Assembly (NCBI RefSeq): GCF_003967555.1
Contig: NZ_BIFS01000002.1
Span: 2,108,001-2,172,000 of the forward strand
Direction: 5' to 3'
DNA length: 64,000 bases
Source of the DNA: Dictyobacter kobayashii
GTDB lineage: Bacteria > Chloroflexota > Ktedonobacteria > Ktedonobacterales > Ktedonobacteraceae
The position numbers and the translations under genes are program-made. Below, in pieces: positions 43,422 through 53,800 of this stretch (position 1 is the first letter of the stretch; each line of letters starts with the position of its first letter). The notes under the pieces were generated by a model. That model saw only the letters and a program-made list of their open reading frames with translations. It made no database searches and was not told where the DNA came from.

Positions 43422-44304
43422 ATGGACGACCGTACGAGTGATAACTATGTTGATAGTAAGTCGAAGTTGGTGGGTGAGCAGCAAGCAGAGGCGCTTATGG
43501 TGTCTACCGGGCCAGAGCGCAAGAGCGGCTTTGAGCGCAAGGATGTCAGTGCCGTCGTAGCCGAGCTGGTTGGTTGTTTTGTGTTTATTTTCATGGGAGC
43601 TGGCTCAATTGTTGCCAATACCTGGACGCAAGGTGCGATTGGTTTGCTGGGTGTCGCGGCCGCCCATGGTCTGGCCCTGGCAGTGCTGATCACAATTTTT
43701 GGCGTCACTTCGGGGGACATTTTAATCCAGCTGTGACGATAGCTTTTCTGATCGCGCGTCGCATCAAACCTGTACTGGGCCTCTGCTATATTCTGGCTCA
43801 GCTGGCCGGGGGCATCCTTGGAGCCCTGATGCTGAGTGTGGTCTTTCCTGTTCGGTCTGGAAATCTGCTCAACTGGGTACACCTGGCCTCTCCAATGGTG
43901 TAGCGGCGGGGGCGGGTATAGCTGTCGAGGCCCTGTTGACCTTCTTCTTGTTGTTAGCGATCTATGGTACCGCCGTAGATTCTCGCACGCCCAGACTTGG
44001 TGGGTTTGGTATCGGACTGGCCGTTCTGGTTGGTATTCTCAGTGGTGGCGTCTTGACTGGAGCGGCCATGAATCCTATGCTTGCCTTTGGACCAGCCCTG
44101 GTCAGTGGTGTATGGACCAATCAGTTTGTTTATTGGGTCGGTCCTATTGTGGGGGCTGTACTGGCGGCCTGTGTCTACGAATACCTCATCCTGCCACCTT
44201 CGGAAGAAGCGAAGGATGCCCTTGAGCAGGACTATGGAGATGAAGAGAGCGTGGTTCCGCAGCAGGTAAAAGAGCGTAACCTGGCGCGTCGGCAGACTCT
44301 ATAA
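43422..44304 (+). CDS. Aquaporin/MIP channel with altered second NPA motif (two single-base deletions)
   Basis: Six-helix MIP fold. First half: VVAELVGCFVFIFMGAGSIVAN and, after a frame switch near 43715, SGGHFNPAVTIAFLIARRI with a normal NPA loop. A second switch near 43870 leads to AVEALLTFFLLLAIYGTAVDSR and GAAMNPMLAFGPALVSG. There the usual NPAR is NPML, so both the Ala and the selectivity-filter Arg are replaced; the codons (aat cct atg ctt) are clear. Repaired length is 294 residues, with charged tails at both ends. It would pass water, glycerol or another small solute. Confidence 0.88.
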
Positions 44305-44317
44305 GCCCGATAAGTGC

Positions 44318-44384
44318 TATCTCCATGCTATGTATGGATGGGTTATGCAAGTTATCAGACCCATCCATACATAGCATGGAGATA
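44318..44384. terminator. 26-bp perfect hairpin between convergent genes
   Basis: Arms 44318-44343 and 44359-44384 pair exactly, 15-base loop, between the aquaporin and ATP synthase c genes. Confidence 0.75.
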
Positions 44385-44404
44385 AAATGACGCTATGGGT
44401 GGCT

Positions 44405-44625
44405 TCAATGTAGCCACAGTAGCAGGGCGATTAGAAGTGAATAGACGGCAATGGTTTCTGCAAAGACCAGTCCCAGCAGAAAATTAGCGCGCACCGCAGG
44501 GGCCGCCTCTGGATTGCGCCCCAGGGCTTCATATGCTTTACCATTAGCGAGACCCATCGCGAGTCCCGCACCAATTGCGCAAGGCCAATAGCCAATCCTG
44601 CCGCAAGTAGCTGAATATTACCCAT
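44405..44625 (-). CDS. atpE: ATP synthase F0 subunit c, orphan copy (one single-base deletion)
   Basis: With one G added near 44580 the sequence reads as a complete 73-residue hairpin of two helices: GLAIGLGAIGAGLAMGLANG, the polar loop around GRNPEA and the second helix with the ion-binding Glu57 (GLVFAETIAVYSLLIALLL). The glycine-rich first helix and loop are diagnostic. AGAGGAA precedes the ATG. No other ATP synthase gene is adjacent, which is unusual because atpE normally lies in the atp operon. Confidence 0.85.
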
Positions 44626-44897
44626 GAGTTCCTCTTTCTGCTAATGAAGCTTCGCATTCATTGCTCACTTCTTGTTTATTTCTATATTCCTATTGTAGCC
44701 ATTAATGCAGACAATGCCTATCGTTCGTTCAGCGGGGGTCGTAATCTCTAAAAGATGTAATGTCGCTCCTCATCCTTTTGATTAACTTCTCATCCAGATG
44801 GCTATCATCCATCGATTATTGGTTTAGGCAGGCTTATTTTTGCTACAATTAAAGAGTAGATAAGAAGAAAGAAGAAATATGTTTTAAGGAGGATCAA

Positions 44898-45602
44898 TTG
44901 GAGAAACATAAGCAGAAAAAGATCCGCCTGCTGGTTGCCAATAGTCATTGCGTGGTCCTGGAAGGATTGCGTAGTATGTTGTTCGGCAATCCCGATATCG
45001 AACTGATTGGATGCGCCACCAGCATCCCAGAAGCGATCCGCCTGGTTGGAGAATGGATACCAGATGTATTGTTGATTGACCCCCATATGCCGGACCAGGA
45101 TGGTTTACGGGCTATCGAGTTGATACGTGGAGAATGGCCACAGGTCGCCATTGTTGTTTTTACCGCGCACGAGCAGGATGAGCATATGTTGCGCTTGCTC
45201 CAGGCTGGCGTCTTCGCCTGTTTAACATTACAGGCCAGGCGCGTATTGTTGATTCACGCTATCCACGCCGCGGCACAGGGACATACCTTATTGCATCCAG
45301 CCGCTATCAATTGCTTACTGGCACTGATTCATGCTCCAACTGTAGACGTTGTTCCTCCTGAGAGCGTACCCGTTCCTAAGAAAGTGGGGAGTGAGTTAAC
45401 CGGGCGCGAACAGGAGATCCTGCAGCGGGTCGCGCACGGGGAGCGCAACAAGGAGATTGCGGCACATCTAGGTATCAGTGAACCAACCGTTAAATCGCAC
45501 CTGGCAAGTATCTACTATAAATTAGGTGTCGATTCGCGGGCATCGGCCGTGGCAGCCGCCCTTGAGCGTGGTATCCTCTCTCTACAAGGGCGTTTCTTAT
45601 AG
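44898..45602 (+). CDS. NarL/LuxR-type response regulator with degenerate receiver
   Basis: 234 residues from a TTG with GGAGG five bases upstream. The receiver keeps the phospho-acceptor region (VLLIDPHMPDQDG) but has ANSH where the Mg-binding acidic pair normally stands, and CLTLQARR where the conserved Lys is expected, so phosphorylation may be weak or absent. The C-terminal GerE/LuxR helix-turn-helix is typical (LTGREQEILQRVAHGERNKEIAAHLGISEPTVKSHLASIYYKLGV). No kinase is adjacent. Confidence 0.88.
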   Translation: MEKHKQKKIRLLVANSHCVVLEGLRSMLFGNPDIELIGCATSIPEAIRLVGEWIPDVLLIDPHMPDQDGLRAIELIRGEWPQVAIVVFTAHEQDEHMLRLLQAGVFACLTLQARRVLLIHAIHAAAQGHTLLHPAAINCLLALIHAPTVDVVPPESVPVPKKVGSELTGREQEILQRVAHGERNKEIAAHLGISEPTVKSHLASIYYKLGVDSRASAVAAALERGILSLQGRFL

Positions 45603-45637
45603 TTTTTTGTGCTGCACATGTGTTGTGTGTGCCTCTT

Positions 45638-46105
45638 TTATTTTTCGCTTGAAGGGGTAGCCGGGAGCAAGAAATTTTTGAGCGCCTGCTCTTTTTCGCT
45701 GCTCCAGGGACCCTCGGTGCGCCAGAGGATGTCTCCCGCCGGGGTAACGATAAGCAGGTAGATGCGTTCCTCATCAGGTAGTTCCAGCGCCTGCTTAAAA
45801 GCTTTTTTGTCCAGGTAGAGGGTGATGGTTGCTGCGCGTGCGCCACGATCGGGGATGCCTGAGCGCATGCCACTATCGATCCACCAGCGAAACACCGGGT
45901 TTAGCGTCGTAATGGTTGGTAGTTCATAATAGGCCAGATCAGCATATTGTTGTGTTAGCTGCTTCACCAGCGGAGTCCAGGTATCGACTTCGTCTTGTTG
46001 TCGCTGCTGGAAGGCGATGATTAAGAGATTCCTGGCCTTTTCTAAATCTTCTGGCAGTGTAAAGGACTGGCCCGCCAGATTTTTCCCACTCACGGTTGGA
46101 AACAT
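45638..46105 (-). CDS. Thioredoxin-fold-like protein without redox cysteines
   Basis: 155 residues, starting at the ATG at 46105 behind AGGAGGG. The opening FPTVSGKNLAGQSFTLPEDL and the following LLIIAFQQRQQDEVDTW resemble AhpC/ATP10-like thioredoxin folds, and the end ILLIVTPAGDILWRTEGPW (IYLLIVTPAGDILWR) matches the last strands of that fold. No CxxC or peroxidatic Cys is present, so a redox role is unlikely. Function unknown. Confidence 0.68.
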   Translation of the reverse strand: MFPTVSGKNLAGQSFTLPEDLEKARNLLIIAFQQRQQDEVDTWTPLVKQLTQQYADLAYYELPTITTLNPVFRWWIDSGMRSGIPDRGARAATITLYLDKKAFKQALELPDEERIYLLIVTPAGDILWRTEGPWSSEKEQALKNFLLPATPSSEK

Positions 46106-46321
46106 AATTTTTCCCTCCTGGGTTGATACGTTCAATAGTTGCTATAGATGAGATGATCGTCCAATTGTTTTCGGGGCACACATTTGCTAGTACCCAGGGG
46201 GTATTGTGGCTGTTTCAGCGAGCTGAAAAAAAACTCGCCCTTGTTGAGAAAGGCCTTTTGTTGTATAAGAAGTAGTGAGATTTTATTTTGTTTCTTGAAA
46301 TCCTTGGAAAGAGATATCATT

Positions 46322-46576
46322 GTGCAAAACCATCCGAACGGCCAGGTCAACGATATAGATACTGAGACGCTTGAACAAGATGATGAGGGAGAGGTTGCTG
46401 AAATTGTTCCCCCTCGCAAAACCAATTGGCTCCTCTGGAGCTTGATTGTGCTGGTAATTATTGGCTTTGCTATCTTTGGCGTGACAACTCTACAACATCA
46501 TCCGCCTCTGCCAAGTGACACCTCTGGAGCTCTGTATCATGTGGTTGCCTCAGCCGCTGTTGCGCTACTCTACTAA
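46322..46576 (+). CDS. Small single-pass membrane protein
   Basis: 84 residues from a GTG preceded by GGAAAGA. An acidic N-terminus (DIDTETLEQDDEGEVAEIVPPRK) leads into one helix (NWLLWSLIVLVIIGFAIFGVTTL). The frame is open further upstream to 46184, but that part has no composition like a protein. Unrecognised family. A strong terminator follows. Confidence 0.55.
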   Translation: MQNHPNGQVNDIDTETLEQDDEGEVAEIVPPRKTNWLLWSLIVLVIIGFAIFGVTTLQHHPPLPSDTSGALYHVVASAAVALLY

Positions 46577-46600
46577 TGCAGATAAATATGGGAATAGTAC

Positions 46601-46645
46601 AAAAAGACCATTGATATGTGTTCTGCGCACATCAATGGTCTTTTT
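46601..46645 (+). terminator. Rho-independent terminator
   Basis: AAAAAGACCATTGATATGTG pairs with 46628-46645 apart from a 2-base bulge and ends in T5. Confidence 0.8.
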
Positions 46646-47053
46646 GCGCCATTTTGGGGTTGTGCAGTCATAAATAGGTAGTTCTGTAGCCCATATTAAC
46701 CATCCATTTTAGAATAATGATGCGATACACGTCTGTTTAACGACTTGTATTGTAGGCAGGGTGCCTTATTCTCATGAAACGGCGTGTGATTCGTCATGCC
46801 TGGTGAGGACACTGAAAAATATGCATCTGTAAATCTTTTTTGTGTGTAGGTACCAGCGTTTGAATGTGTGAGGAAGGTTATGGTCGTTATAGCAGTGGCG
46901 CTTATAAGACAAAGAGGACAGCTGTTTTATGTTCCCAATGGAGACTTGTATCAAACATATTAACGAGTTTTGCTTATTTACCTGCCTGGTGGGAGGGGAG
47001 GTGCATGGCGGTGAGAGTTGTTTCTCTCGTGTTTGAGTTAGAAGGATAGATTC
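46646..47053. other. Intergenic, no gene seen
   Basis: About 400 bases upstream of the epimerase gene; no supported ORF, hairpin or repeat. Probably leader and promoter. Confidence 0.4.
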
Positions 47054-48040
47054 GTGAAGATTCTCGTTACTGGTGGTACTGGTTTCCTGGGTAGGCGCCT
47101 GGTGATGGCGTTGCTCGATCGCGGACACCAGGTGTATATGATGGGTCGCAACTTTTCGCGCGTCCAGGAACTTATGCATGATGGAGCGATACCGGTGGCC
47201 TGTGATTTACGCGATCACGAGGCGGTATCAGCTGCCTGTACTGGCATGAATACTGTCTATCACGCGGCTGCCCTGGTGAAGCCATGGGGCAATTGGACAG
47301 ATTTTTTCGAGATCAATGTAGATGGTACTGCTGCTGTGCTGGAGGGGTGCCGTAAACATAGTGTCAGGCGCTGTATCTATGTATCGACCTCAAGTGTAAC
47401 CTTTGGGGGTCAGCATCAATTCAACGTTGCAGAGACCAGCCCTTATCCACAGCGTTTCTCGTCGCCGTACCCTCTCTCCAAATATTACGCAGAGAAATTA
47501 GTAAATGCTGCGACGGATGTTCAGACAGTCATACTTCGGCCACATACTATTTTTGGCCCTGGCGATCGCTGGTTACCGCGCTTGCTAGAACTGGCGCGTC
47601 AACAACGTTTATACCAGATCGGCAATGGACGTAATCGGAGCGACGTAACTTATGTAGATAATGTAGTACATGCCTTGTTGCAGGCGCTCTATGCGCAGAA
47701 TACCAGCGGCAAAACATATATCATTACCAACGATGAGCATGTGGTGTTGTGGAGCACCCTGCGCGTTGTGCTGCAGCGTCTAAAGCTTCCTGAGACCTTG
47801 CGTACAATGCCGCTCCCCTTTGCCTTGATGCTGGCCGCTGCCATGGAGCGTCGTGCCAACTGGACGGGTACTACCCCTATGTGGACACGCTATACCGCCA
47901 CTATGCTTGCCTGTACGCAGACCTTTGACATCAGTGCTGCCCGCAGAGATTTAGCTTATGAGCCTGTGGTCTCGGTCTCGGAGGGCATCGATCGTACGTT
48001 GGATTCCTTGAAGCTGCATCGAAGGTGGACCATCTATTGA
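47054..48040 (+). CDS. NAD(P)-dependent epimerase/3-beta-HSD-like oxidoreductase
   Basis: 328 residues from a GTG behind AAGGA. Extended SDR fold: nucleotide-binding GGTGFLGRRL at the N-terminus, acidic region ACDLRD, AALVKPWG and the catalytic set STSSV and YPLSKYYAEK (Tyr and Lys of YxxxK). The HTIFGPGDRWLP and YVDNVVHAL segments fit the 3-beta-hydroxysteroid dehydrogenase/isomerase-like branch. Substrate may be a sterol, hopanoid-like lipid or sugar nucleotide; not readable here. Terminated by the hairpin at 48060-48113. Confidence 0.87.
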   Translation: MKILVTGGTGFLGRRLVMALLDRGHQVYMMGRNFSRVQELMHDGAIPVACDLRDHEAVSAACTGMNTVYHAAALVKPWGNWTDFFEINVDGTAAVLEGCRKHSVRRCIYVSTSSVTFGGQHQFNVAETSPYPQRFSSPYPLSKYYAEKLVNAATDVQTVILRPHTIFGPGDRWLPRLLELARQQRLYQIGNGRNRSDVTYVDNVVHALLQALYAQNTSGKTYIITNDEHVVLWSTLRVVLQRLKLPETLRTMPLPFALMLAAAMERRANWTGTTPMWTRYTATMLACTQTFDISAARRDLAYEPVVSVSEGIDRTLDSLKLHRRWTIY

Positions 48041-48059
48041 TGAGCTAAGCCGGATGAAG

Positions 48060-48117
48060 AGACATGCTGGCTGCAGGACAATCTTGCCAGATATTGCCGC
48101 AGCCAGCATGTCTTTTT
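48060..48117 (+). terminator. Terminator hairpin
   Basis: A 15-bp stem (48060-48074 with 48099-48113) followed by T5, after the epimerase stop. Confidence 0.78.
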
Positions 48118-48139
48118 ACTTATAATTTACCTTTAAATG

Positions 48140-49195
48140 TTAATTGAAGATTTTGAGGCAGACAGGATGTGGAATTTCCAGGCTTTCTCCGGTTGCTGTG
48201 AGCTTGCCTGTTTGCTGGTCGATGCGATAACTCACAATGTTGCTGCTATCCTGGTTGGCCACCAGTAGCATGGCACCATCAGGAGTTAAGGCAAAATTAC
48301 GTGGCCCCTTTCCTTGCGTAGAGACATGCTCAACATACGTCAATTGACCTGTCGTAGGATTGAGCGCAAAGACCACAATGCTATCATGTCCCCGATTTGA
48401 GCCGTAGAGAAATTGTCCTGAGGGATGGATCAGGACCTCTGCAGCGGTGTTTACCCCTTGATAATCGGCAGGTAGCGTACCAACCGTCTGGATGGCTGCG
48501 AGCGTCTGCAACTCTGGATCATAAGTAAAGGCGATAATTGTCGAGCTTATTTCATTGATCACATAAGCATAGTTATGCTGTGGATGGAATACGAAATGGC
48601 GCGGGCCAGAGCCTGGCTTTACTGCTGTCTCACCCTGCAAGATCAGCTGTTTTGCTTCACGATCTATCTCATAGGTAACGATTTTATCCAGCCCAAGATC
48701 TGGCACAAAAATGAATTTGCCACTGGGATCAACATTGGTTGAATGAGGATGAGGCGTATCCTGGCGATCAGGATTGATGCTGCTACCATGGTGCTGCACC
48801 TCATAGGCACGATTCCCAATGCTTCCATCAGGCTGTATGGGATAGAGGCAGATGCTACCGCCTATATAGTTTGGCAACACCAGAAAGTTCCCTTTATCAG
48901 CAATAGCAATATGGCAGGGAGCGCCTCCATTGGTCGACTGTTCATTTATCGGCGTTAACTGGCCTTTATGGGCATCAAGTACATAGGAAACCACAGAGCC
49001 GGGCTGCTGCGTCGTTTCGCTCACCGCATAGAGCCGTGTCTGGTCAGCGTTGACAGTTAAAAAAGAAGGGTTAAGCACTCCCCCGGTACTGTGAACATAG
49101 GCAAGTTTCCCTGTTTCGCCATCGAGTGTATAGATATAGATGCTCTGGGCACTTCTTTCAGCATAAGATCCAATATAGACTATTGTATGACTCAT
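48140..49195 (-). CDS. Lactonase family protein (6-phosphogluconolactonase, seven-bladed propeller)
   Basis: 351 residues, intact. Repeated blade motifs (YIGSYAERSAQSIYIYTLDGETGKL; NPSFLTVNADQTRLYAVSE; HIAIADKGNFLVLPNY; HPHSTNVDPSGKFIFVPDLGLDKI; GPRHFVFHPQHNYAYVINE; VLIHPSGQFLYGSNRGHDSI; GPRNFALTPDGAMLLVANQ) are those of the YbhE/Pgl lactonase family. It would hydrolyse 6-phosphogluconolactone or a related lactone; the signal for secretion is absent. An F420-G6PDH-like gene at 40 kb produces the matching substrate, but the two are not linked. Confidence 0.9.
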   Translation of the reverse strand: MSHTIVYIGSYAERSAQSIYIYTLDGETGKLAYVHSTGGVLNPSFLTVNADQTRLYAVSETTQQPGSVVSYVLDAHKGQLTPINEQSTNGGAPCHIAIADKGNFLVLPNYIGGSICLYPIQPDGSIGNRAYEVQHHGSSINPDRQDTPHPHSTNVDPSGKFIFVPDLGLDKIVTYEIDREAKQLILQGETAVKPGSGPRHFVFHPQHNYAYVINEISSTIIAFTYDPELQTLAAIQTVGTLPADYQGVNTAAEVLIHPSGQFLYGSNRGHDSIVVFALNPTTGQLTYVEHVSTQGKGPRNFALTPDGAMLLVANQDSSNIVSYRIDQQTGKLTATGESLEIPHPVCLKIFN

Positions 49196-49525
49196 AACAG
49201 ACCCACTTTCTCTCTAATCAAAACCGTTGCCGTCAGCACGACAATTATAGTTTTGCTTGCCGTTTTCCGTACAGCTTTGTTACAAACAATCAACTGATCC
49301 CTTATCTTTAGTTACACTGTTATTATAAGGCAAGAGATGCAAAAGTTTGTGAATAGATTTTTACTTGACGCTAAAAAAAATGAATGTTACTTTCTAAGGG
49401 AAGGTTGAGCTCTGGTGGATGTGCGATATATTTTTATATGGTGCAAAAAATGTGCTATATAAAAATATATCAAGTACCGAATGCCTGTGATGATTGTTGT
49501 ATTTTGCTAGAAGAAGGTTCGAGTA
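49196..49525. other. Intergenic with AT-rich hairpin
   Basis: Spacer between divergent genes. It holds a 15-bp A/T-rich inverted repeat (49425-49439 with 49457-49471) just upstream of the peptidase gene; no ORF. Confidence 0.45.
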
Positions 49526-50810
49526 ATGATGCTAACTGCAATTGAGCAAAAAGTTCTAGCTGCTCTGGATGAGGATCGGTTGGTAGAGACCTTTCGTGTG
49601 CTATTGCGCATTCCTGATATCACCGGGCAAGAGACTGAAGCGCAGCATTGGTTGGGAAAGCAGATGCTAGAGCTTGGCCTGGATGTAGATATGTGGACCA
49701 TTGATGTTGCGGAACTGCAGCACCATGCTGCCTTTCCTGGTATGGAAGTTGATCGTAGCCAGCATGAGGCCGTGGGACTGGTGGGGCCTGGCAAAGCAGT
49801 GGTGGTCCTGGCAGGCGGCTGATCTTTAATGGTCATATCGACGTAGTTCCTGAGGGTGATCGCGCGCAGTGGTCACATGATCCCTGGGGTGCGGAGCTTG
49901 CTGGCGATATTATTTATGGACGTGGTGCCTGTGATATGAAAGGTGGCCTGGTTGCAGCGCTGTATGCTATTAAGGCGATCAAAGACGCCGGTGTCTCGTT
50001 GCCAGGTTCATTAATGTTGCAGAGCGTTATTGGTGAGGAAGATGGTGGGCTGGGGACTTTTGCCACCCTGTTGCGTGGCCATACAGGTGACGCAGCCATT
50101 ATTTGTGAGCCAACCAGCTTGAAGTTAATACCCGCCCAGGCTGGAGCTCTAACCTTCAAGGTGCGCGTAAGTGGGAAGTCTGCCCATGCATGTATGCGCT
50201 TGGAAGGTGTCAGTGCTGTAGAGAAATATCTAGAGCTTCATCGCGTGCTGCTCCAACTGGAGAAAGAGCGCAATAGCAACATCACCCATCCACTACTGGG
50301 AAAATTTGAAATACCTTATCCGTTGAGTATTGGACGCGTGCAGGCAGGAAACTGGTCTTCGTCCGTTCCAGACGAGCTGGTCTTTGAGGGCGTATCGGGG
50401 TAGCGATGGGCGAGAGTTGCCAGGCTGTGCGCGCACAGTTTGAGCAAACCTTGAAGAGCGTGACTGAGGCTGATCCCTGGCTCAAAGAGCATCCCTTAGA
50501 GATCGCGTGGACCGGCGGCCAGTTTGAGAGTGGTGAAATCCCCCAGGATCATCCTCTGGTGCAGTGTTGTGGTGCCTGTCTGCAAGATTTGACCGGTCAT
50601 GCGCCTGCCATTGAGGGAATTACCGCCGGTACCGATCTGCGCCAACTGGTCAATCTTGGCCAGATCCCCTCTTTGCTTTTGGGTCCCGGCGATGTGCGTG
50701 TGGCCCATATGCCCGATGAGCATGTGCATATCACAGAGGTCCTGACCGCTGCCAGGGCCTATATTTTGATCGCTTTGCGTTTTTTGCAGGATGATCTAAC
50801 AATGCAATAA
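49526..50810 (+). CDS. M20-family metallopeptidase, ArgE/DapE-like (two single-base deletions)
   Basis: Metal ligands are all present across three frames: His in FNGHIDVVP, Asp in YGRGACDMKGG, Glu pair in IGEEDGG, Glu in CEPTSL and the late His in PDEHVHITE. The frame breaks lie near 49815 (GGCGG) and 50400 (ATCGGGG); one base at each gives 428 residues. Family members deacylate N-acyl amino acids or cleave small peptides with two zinc or cobalt ions in the cytosol. Single gene, convergent with the glycoside hydrolase. Confidence 0.9.
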
Positions 50811-50813
50811 CCT

Positions 50814-50879
50814 TAAAATCTAACAGAAAGAGGGCGAGCTATGCAATTACATCGCCCGCCCTCTTTCTGTTAGATTTTA
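50814..50879. terminator. 23-bp hairpin, bidirectional terminator
   Basis: Arms 50814-50836 and 50857-50879 pair exactly. The right arm includes the stop codon of the minus-strand hydrolase. Confidence 0.78.
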
Positions 50880-53800
50880 TAATGCCTGAACACCACCAAA
50901 GTACAGCGAGGTTCCATCATCCTGGTGGAGAATAGCGCCAGCACGATTGGCTGCAACCTGTACGCGTTGACCTTCCTCTAGCTCAAGTTCGCCTGTTTGT
51001 GAGCTCTCGGACACGATTAGCGTGAGCTTCCCATGCTTTAATGGGCACTGTGCCATCAGATAAGGGCTATCCTGTTCCCCATTACGACTCTCTATACTGA
51101 GCGCTTCTCGATAGATGGCGCGAATAGCGTCTGTGCTGTGTGATTGTTCGATAGGGAGACCTGACCAGAGGATGCGGCCCTCTCCATGATGATACTCATG
51201 GATATGGTTGTGTGCCTTTTTAATGTAGGCAATTTTATCACCACCATAGCCAAACTGATAACTCCGTCCATTTAGTCCCTGCAACTGCTCATAGCGTGAA
51301 ATAGGCTCAATGGCTTGCAATTTACTATCAAATTCTGCTATCCGGGTTGAAGTATTGAGGTTATGCTGGTCTCGTCCCAGTACACCGCTTACCAGTAGTG
51401 TAGTTCCGCGCTCGACAAAGGCGAGCAAGGCCTGCCAGGCTGACTCAGAAAGATGCTGCACGCCTGGGAGTATGATAGTCTGCGGCCGATGTTGCCCGAG
51501 CAACTCTTCTAATTGCTGCTCGCCCACCATCTGAGGAATAATGCCTAGATCATAGCCTAGAATACGTATGGTTTGCTGAGAAGCTTCGAGCGCCAGATCC
51601 GGGCGTAAGAACCATTGTGAATAGGGAATCACTACCCAGGTTGTGGGTGGTTGTTCTGCTTCGATCATGGACGTGCCGATCTGCTGGATTAAACGTCCAA
51701 TCTCGCGCACAACCTTCAATTCAGGTTTCGCGCTACCATCGGGGCGTACCAGGCCGATACTGTTCTCATTATCGCTGGTCATATAAGCATTGGTATGCCA
51801 GAGCCATTGAATCAGGCCAGCGCCTCGTCCAATGAGGCCCGTGATTAATTTTCGCTCGAGTAGATTGGCGCATTCTTGCTCACTGCGCAATGGCCGCATA
51901 TCGACATCGCGCACCAGCATAACGCCGATTTCCTGAATGATATTAGGGTGACTGATATGTTTATCCAGCAGCATATCACAGAGCAGGCTATCATTGTTCC
52001 ACCAGGGATGAGTGGTGCCATAATCGAGGGCCGGGGCATAGAATTGTGGTGAGATGCGTGAATAGGCTTCATCCTGGCCCGCCCCAATTATTGTGGTACA
52101 GCCCGCGGCACGGATCGCTTTGACTATCAGCGTGGCCCAACGTGTGAACATATCCTGTGAAAAGAAGGTATAATCCATCACCTTGAGCATATTTCTGGTC
52201 CCATTGATGCGTGGATCTGCGACATAGTCGTCAGCCACAGGTAACGAAACCTGGTCCCAGCTAGCGAAATCCTGTGGCGTCTGGCGCCAGCGCTGCTGTA
52301 GCTCTGCAATGCTGTAACGTTCCGCCAGCCAGCTTTGAAAAGCTGCCACTTCATAGCGGTCGTAATTAGGCAAGGGACGCTGGCTAAAGATGGTTTTTGG
52401 ATCGCCAAAACTCGGCTCGTTGATCAGATCCCAGGAGAGCAATTTTACCTGTGCATAACGGCGGGCGAGAATGGTGACAAAATCCGCTTGACCTTGCAAT
52501 GAACGAGGATCTAACCATGGATTGTTGCCTTCGAAGAGGGGTGGGTAAAAAGAAAAGAAAGTAAAGATAACCTGGATCTGATACTTGCAAGCCGTCATCA
52601 CAAAAGCATCCAGCGCTCTCAATGCCGCCTCATTTATCCTTCCTGGATCAGCCATCATGTCGCGCCAGCCGGTCCAGATGCCCGTGCGGATTACGTTAAT
52701 GCCGGCCTGCTTCATCTCAGCGAAGTCGCTATCCCAGCGTGCCGGATTCGGCTGAGCTAGAAACTTGCGTTGGACCTTGCTATCCATATACGTAGTGCCA
52801 TAGAGAGGAAAAGGCGTCCCTTGTTGATAGAAGTAGTCCCGGCCAGCCTCTAAAAGCAGCCCAGTGCTCTCCTCGACCAGTGCCGTATCCCAGTACCAGA
52901 AGCCTGTTTTCTCATGCCATTCCAGCCCTTGTTCATTCTCAAAGCATACCTCTACTGTATAGAGGCCAGGCTCACTGATGGGAGCGGATAAGTGCAAGCT
53001 GCTTTCTTGCACATAAGGGGAGCCAGGCAGCTCGGTCTTAAATGTTTGGAGCAGGGTATGATGCGGCGTTAAGACTTTGACCTCAGCGCTTTGGGCCTGG
53101 TGTGAGCGCGAGGAAAGGGTGATCGTAGGAATTTCGCCTACAAAATAGCAGGCATTTTGTGGTCGAGCCTGCAACACGGTTGCTCCAGCAGCCGTCAGGG
53201 ATAAGAAATGTTTTAAAATATTGGAGATCTTTAACCATTCATCAAATGTAGCTGGTTGCCAGGGAGAGATGAGCCAGCGACCACCCTGAAACCGCCCCGA
53301 TTGCTGGTCGAGCAATGAAGCTACCGCCGCAGTGTGGCCAATTTTTTCTCCGCTAGTTTGTGTATCCAGGTATAGCAAAGACGTTAACAGCGTATCGAAT
53401 GGACCCGCGGCTCCCATTTCTTCAGGATGATCCGATACCTGTGACAATTTAGGATAAAATGACCAGCACTTACCCACCTGGGTCGCCGTCAATTGCACTG
53501 TATGCTGTGGATGGCGTGATATGGCTTCTGCATCCGTCAGGCGCAAATCTGTTTCAGGTAACTGCAATGCAAAAGAGGGCCCCAGGTAGAGTTGTCGCGT
53601 ATATTCTTCTTGCTCTGCTTCGATCGTTCCATCTGCACGTACTGGCCGCGTGAAAGGCATGCCACCGAATAGGGCTATATTTCCACCCTGTTCTAGAAAC
53701 TCTATGATGGCCGGCCAGGCATCTTTAGGGAAATATGGACCATGAAATGAGATAAAAAGCTCACAATGTTCCTGCAAGGCAGAACTCAGCGTGGCGGCAT

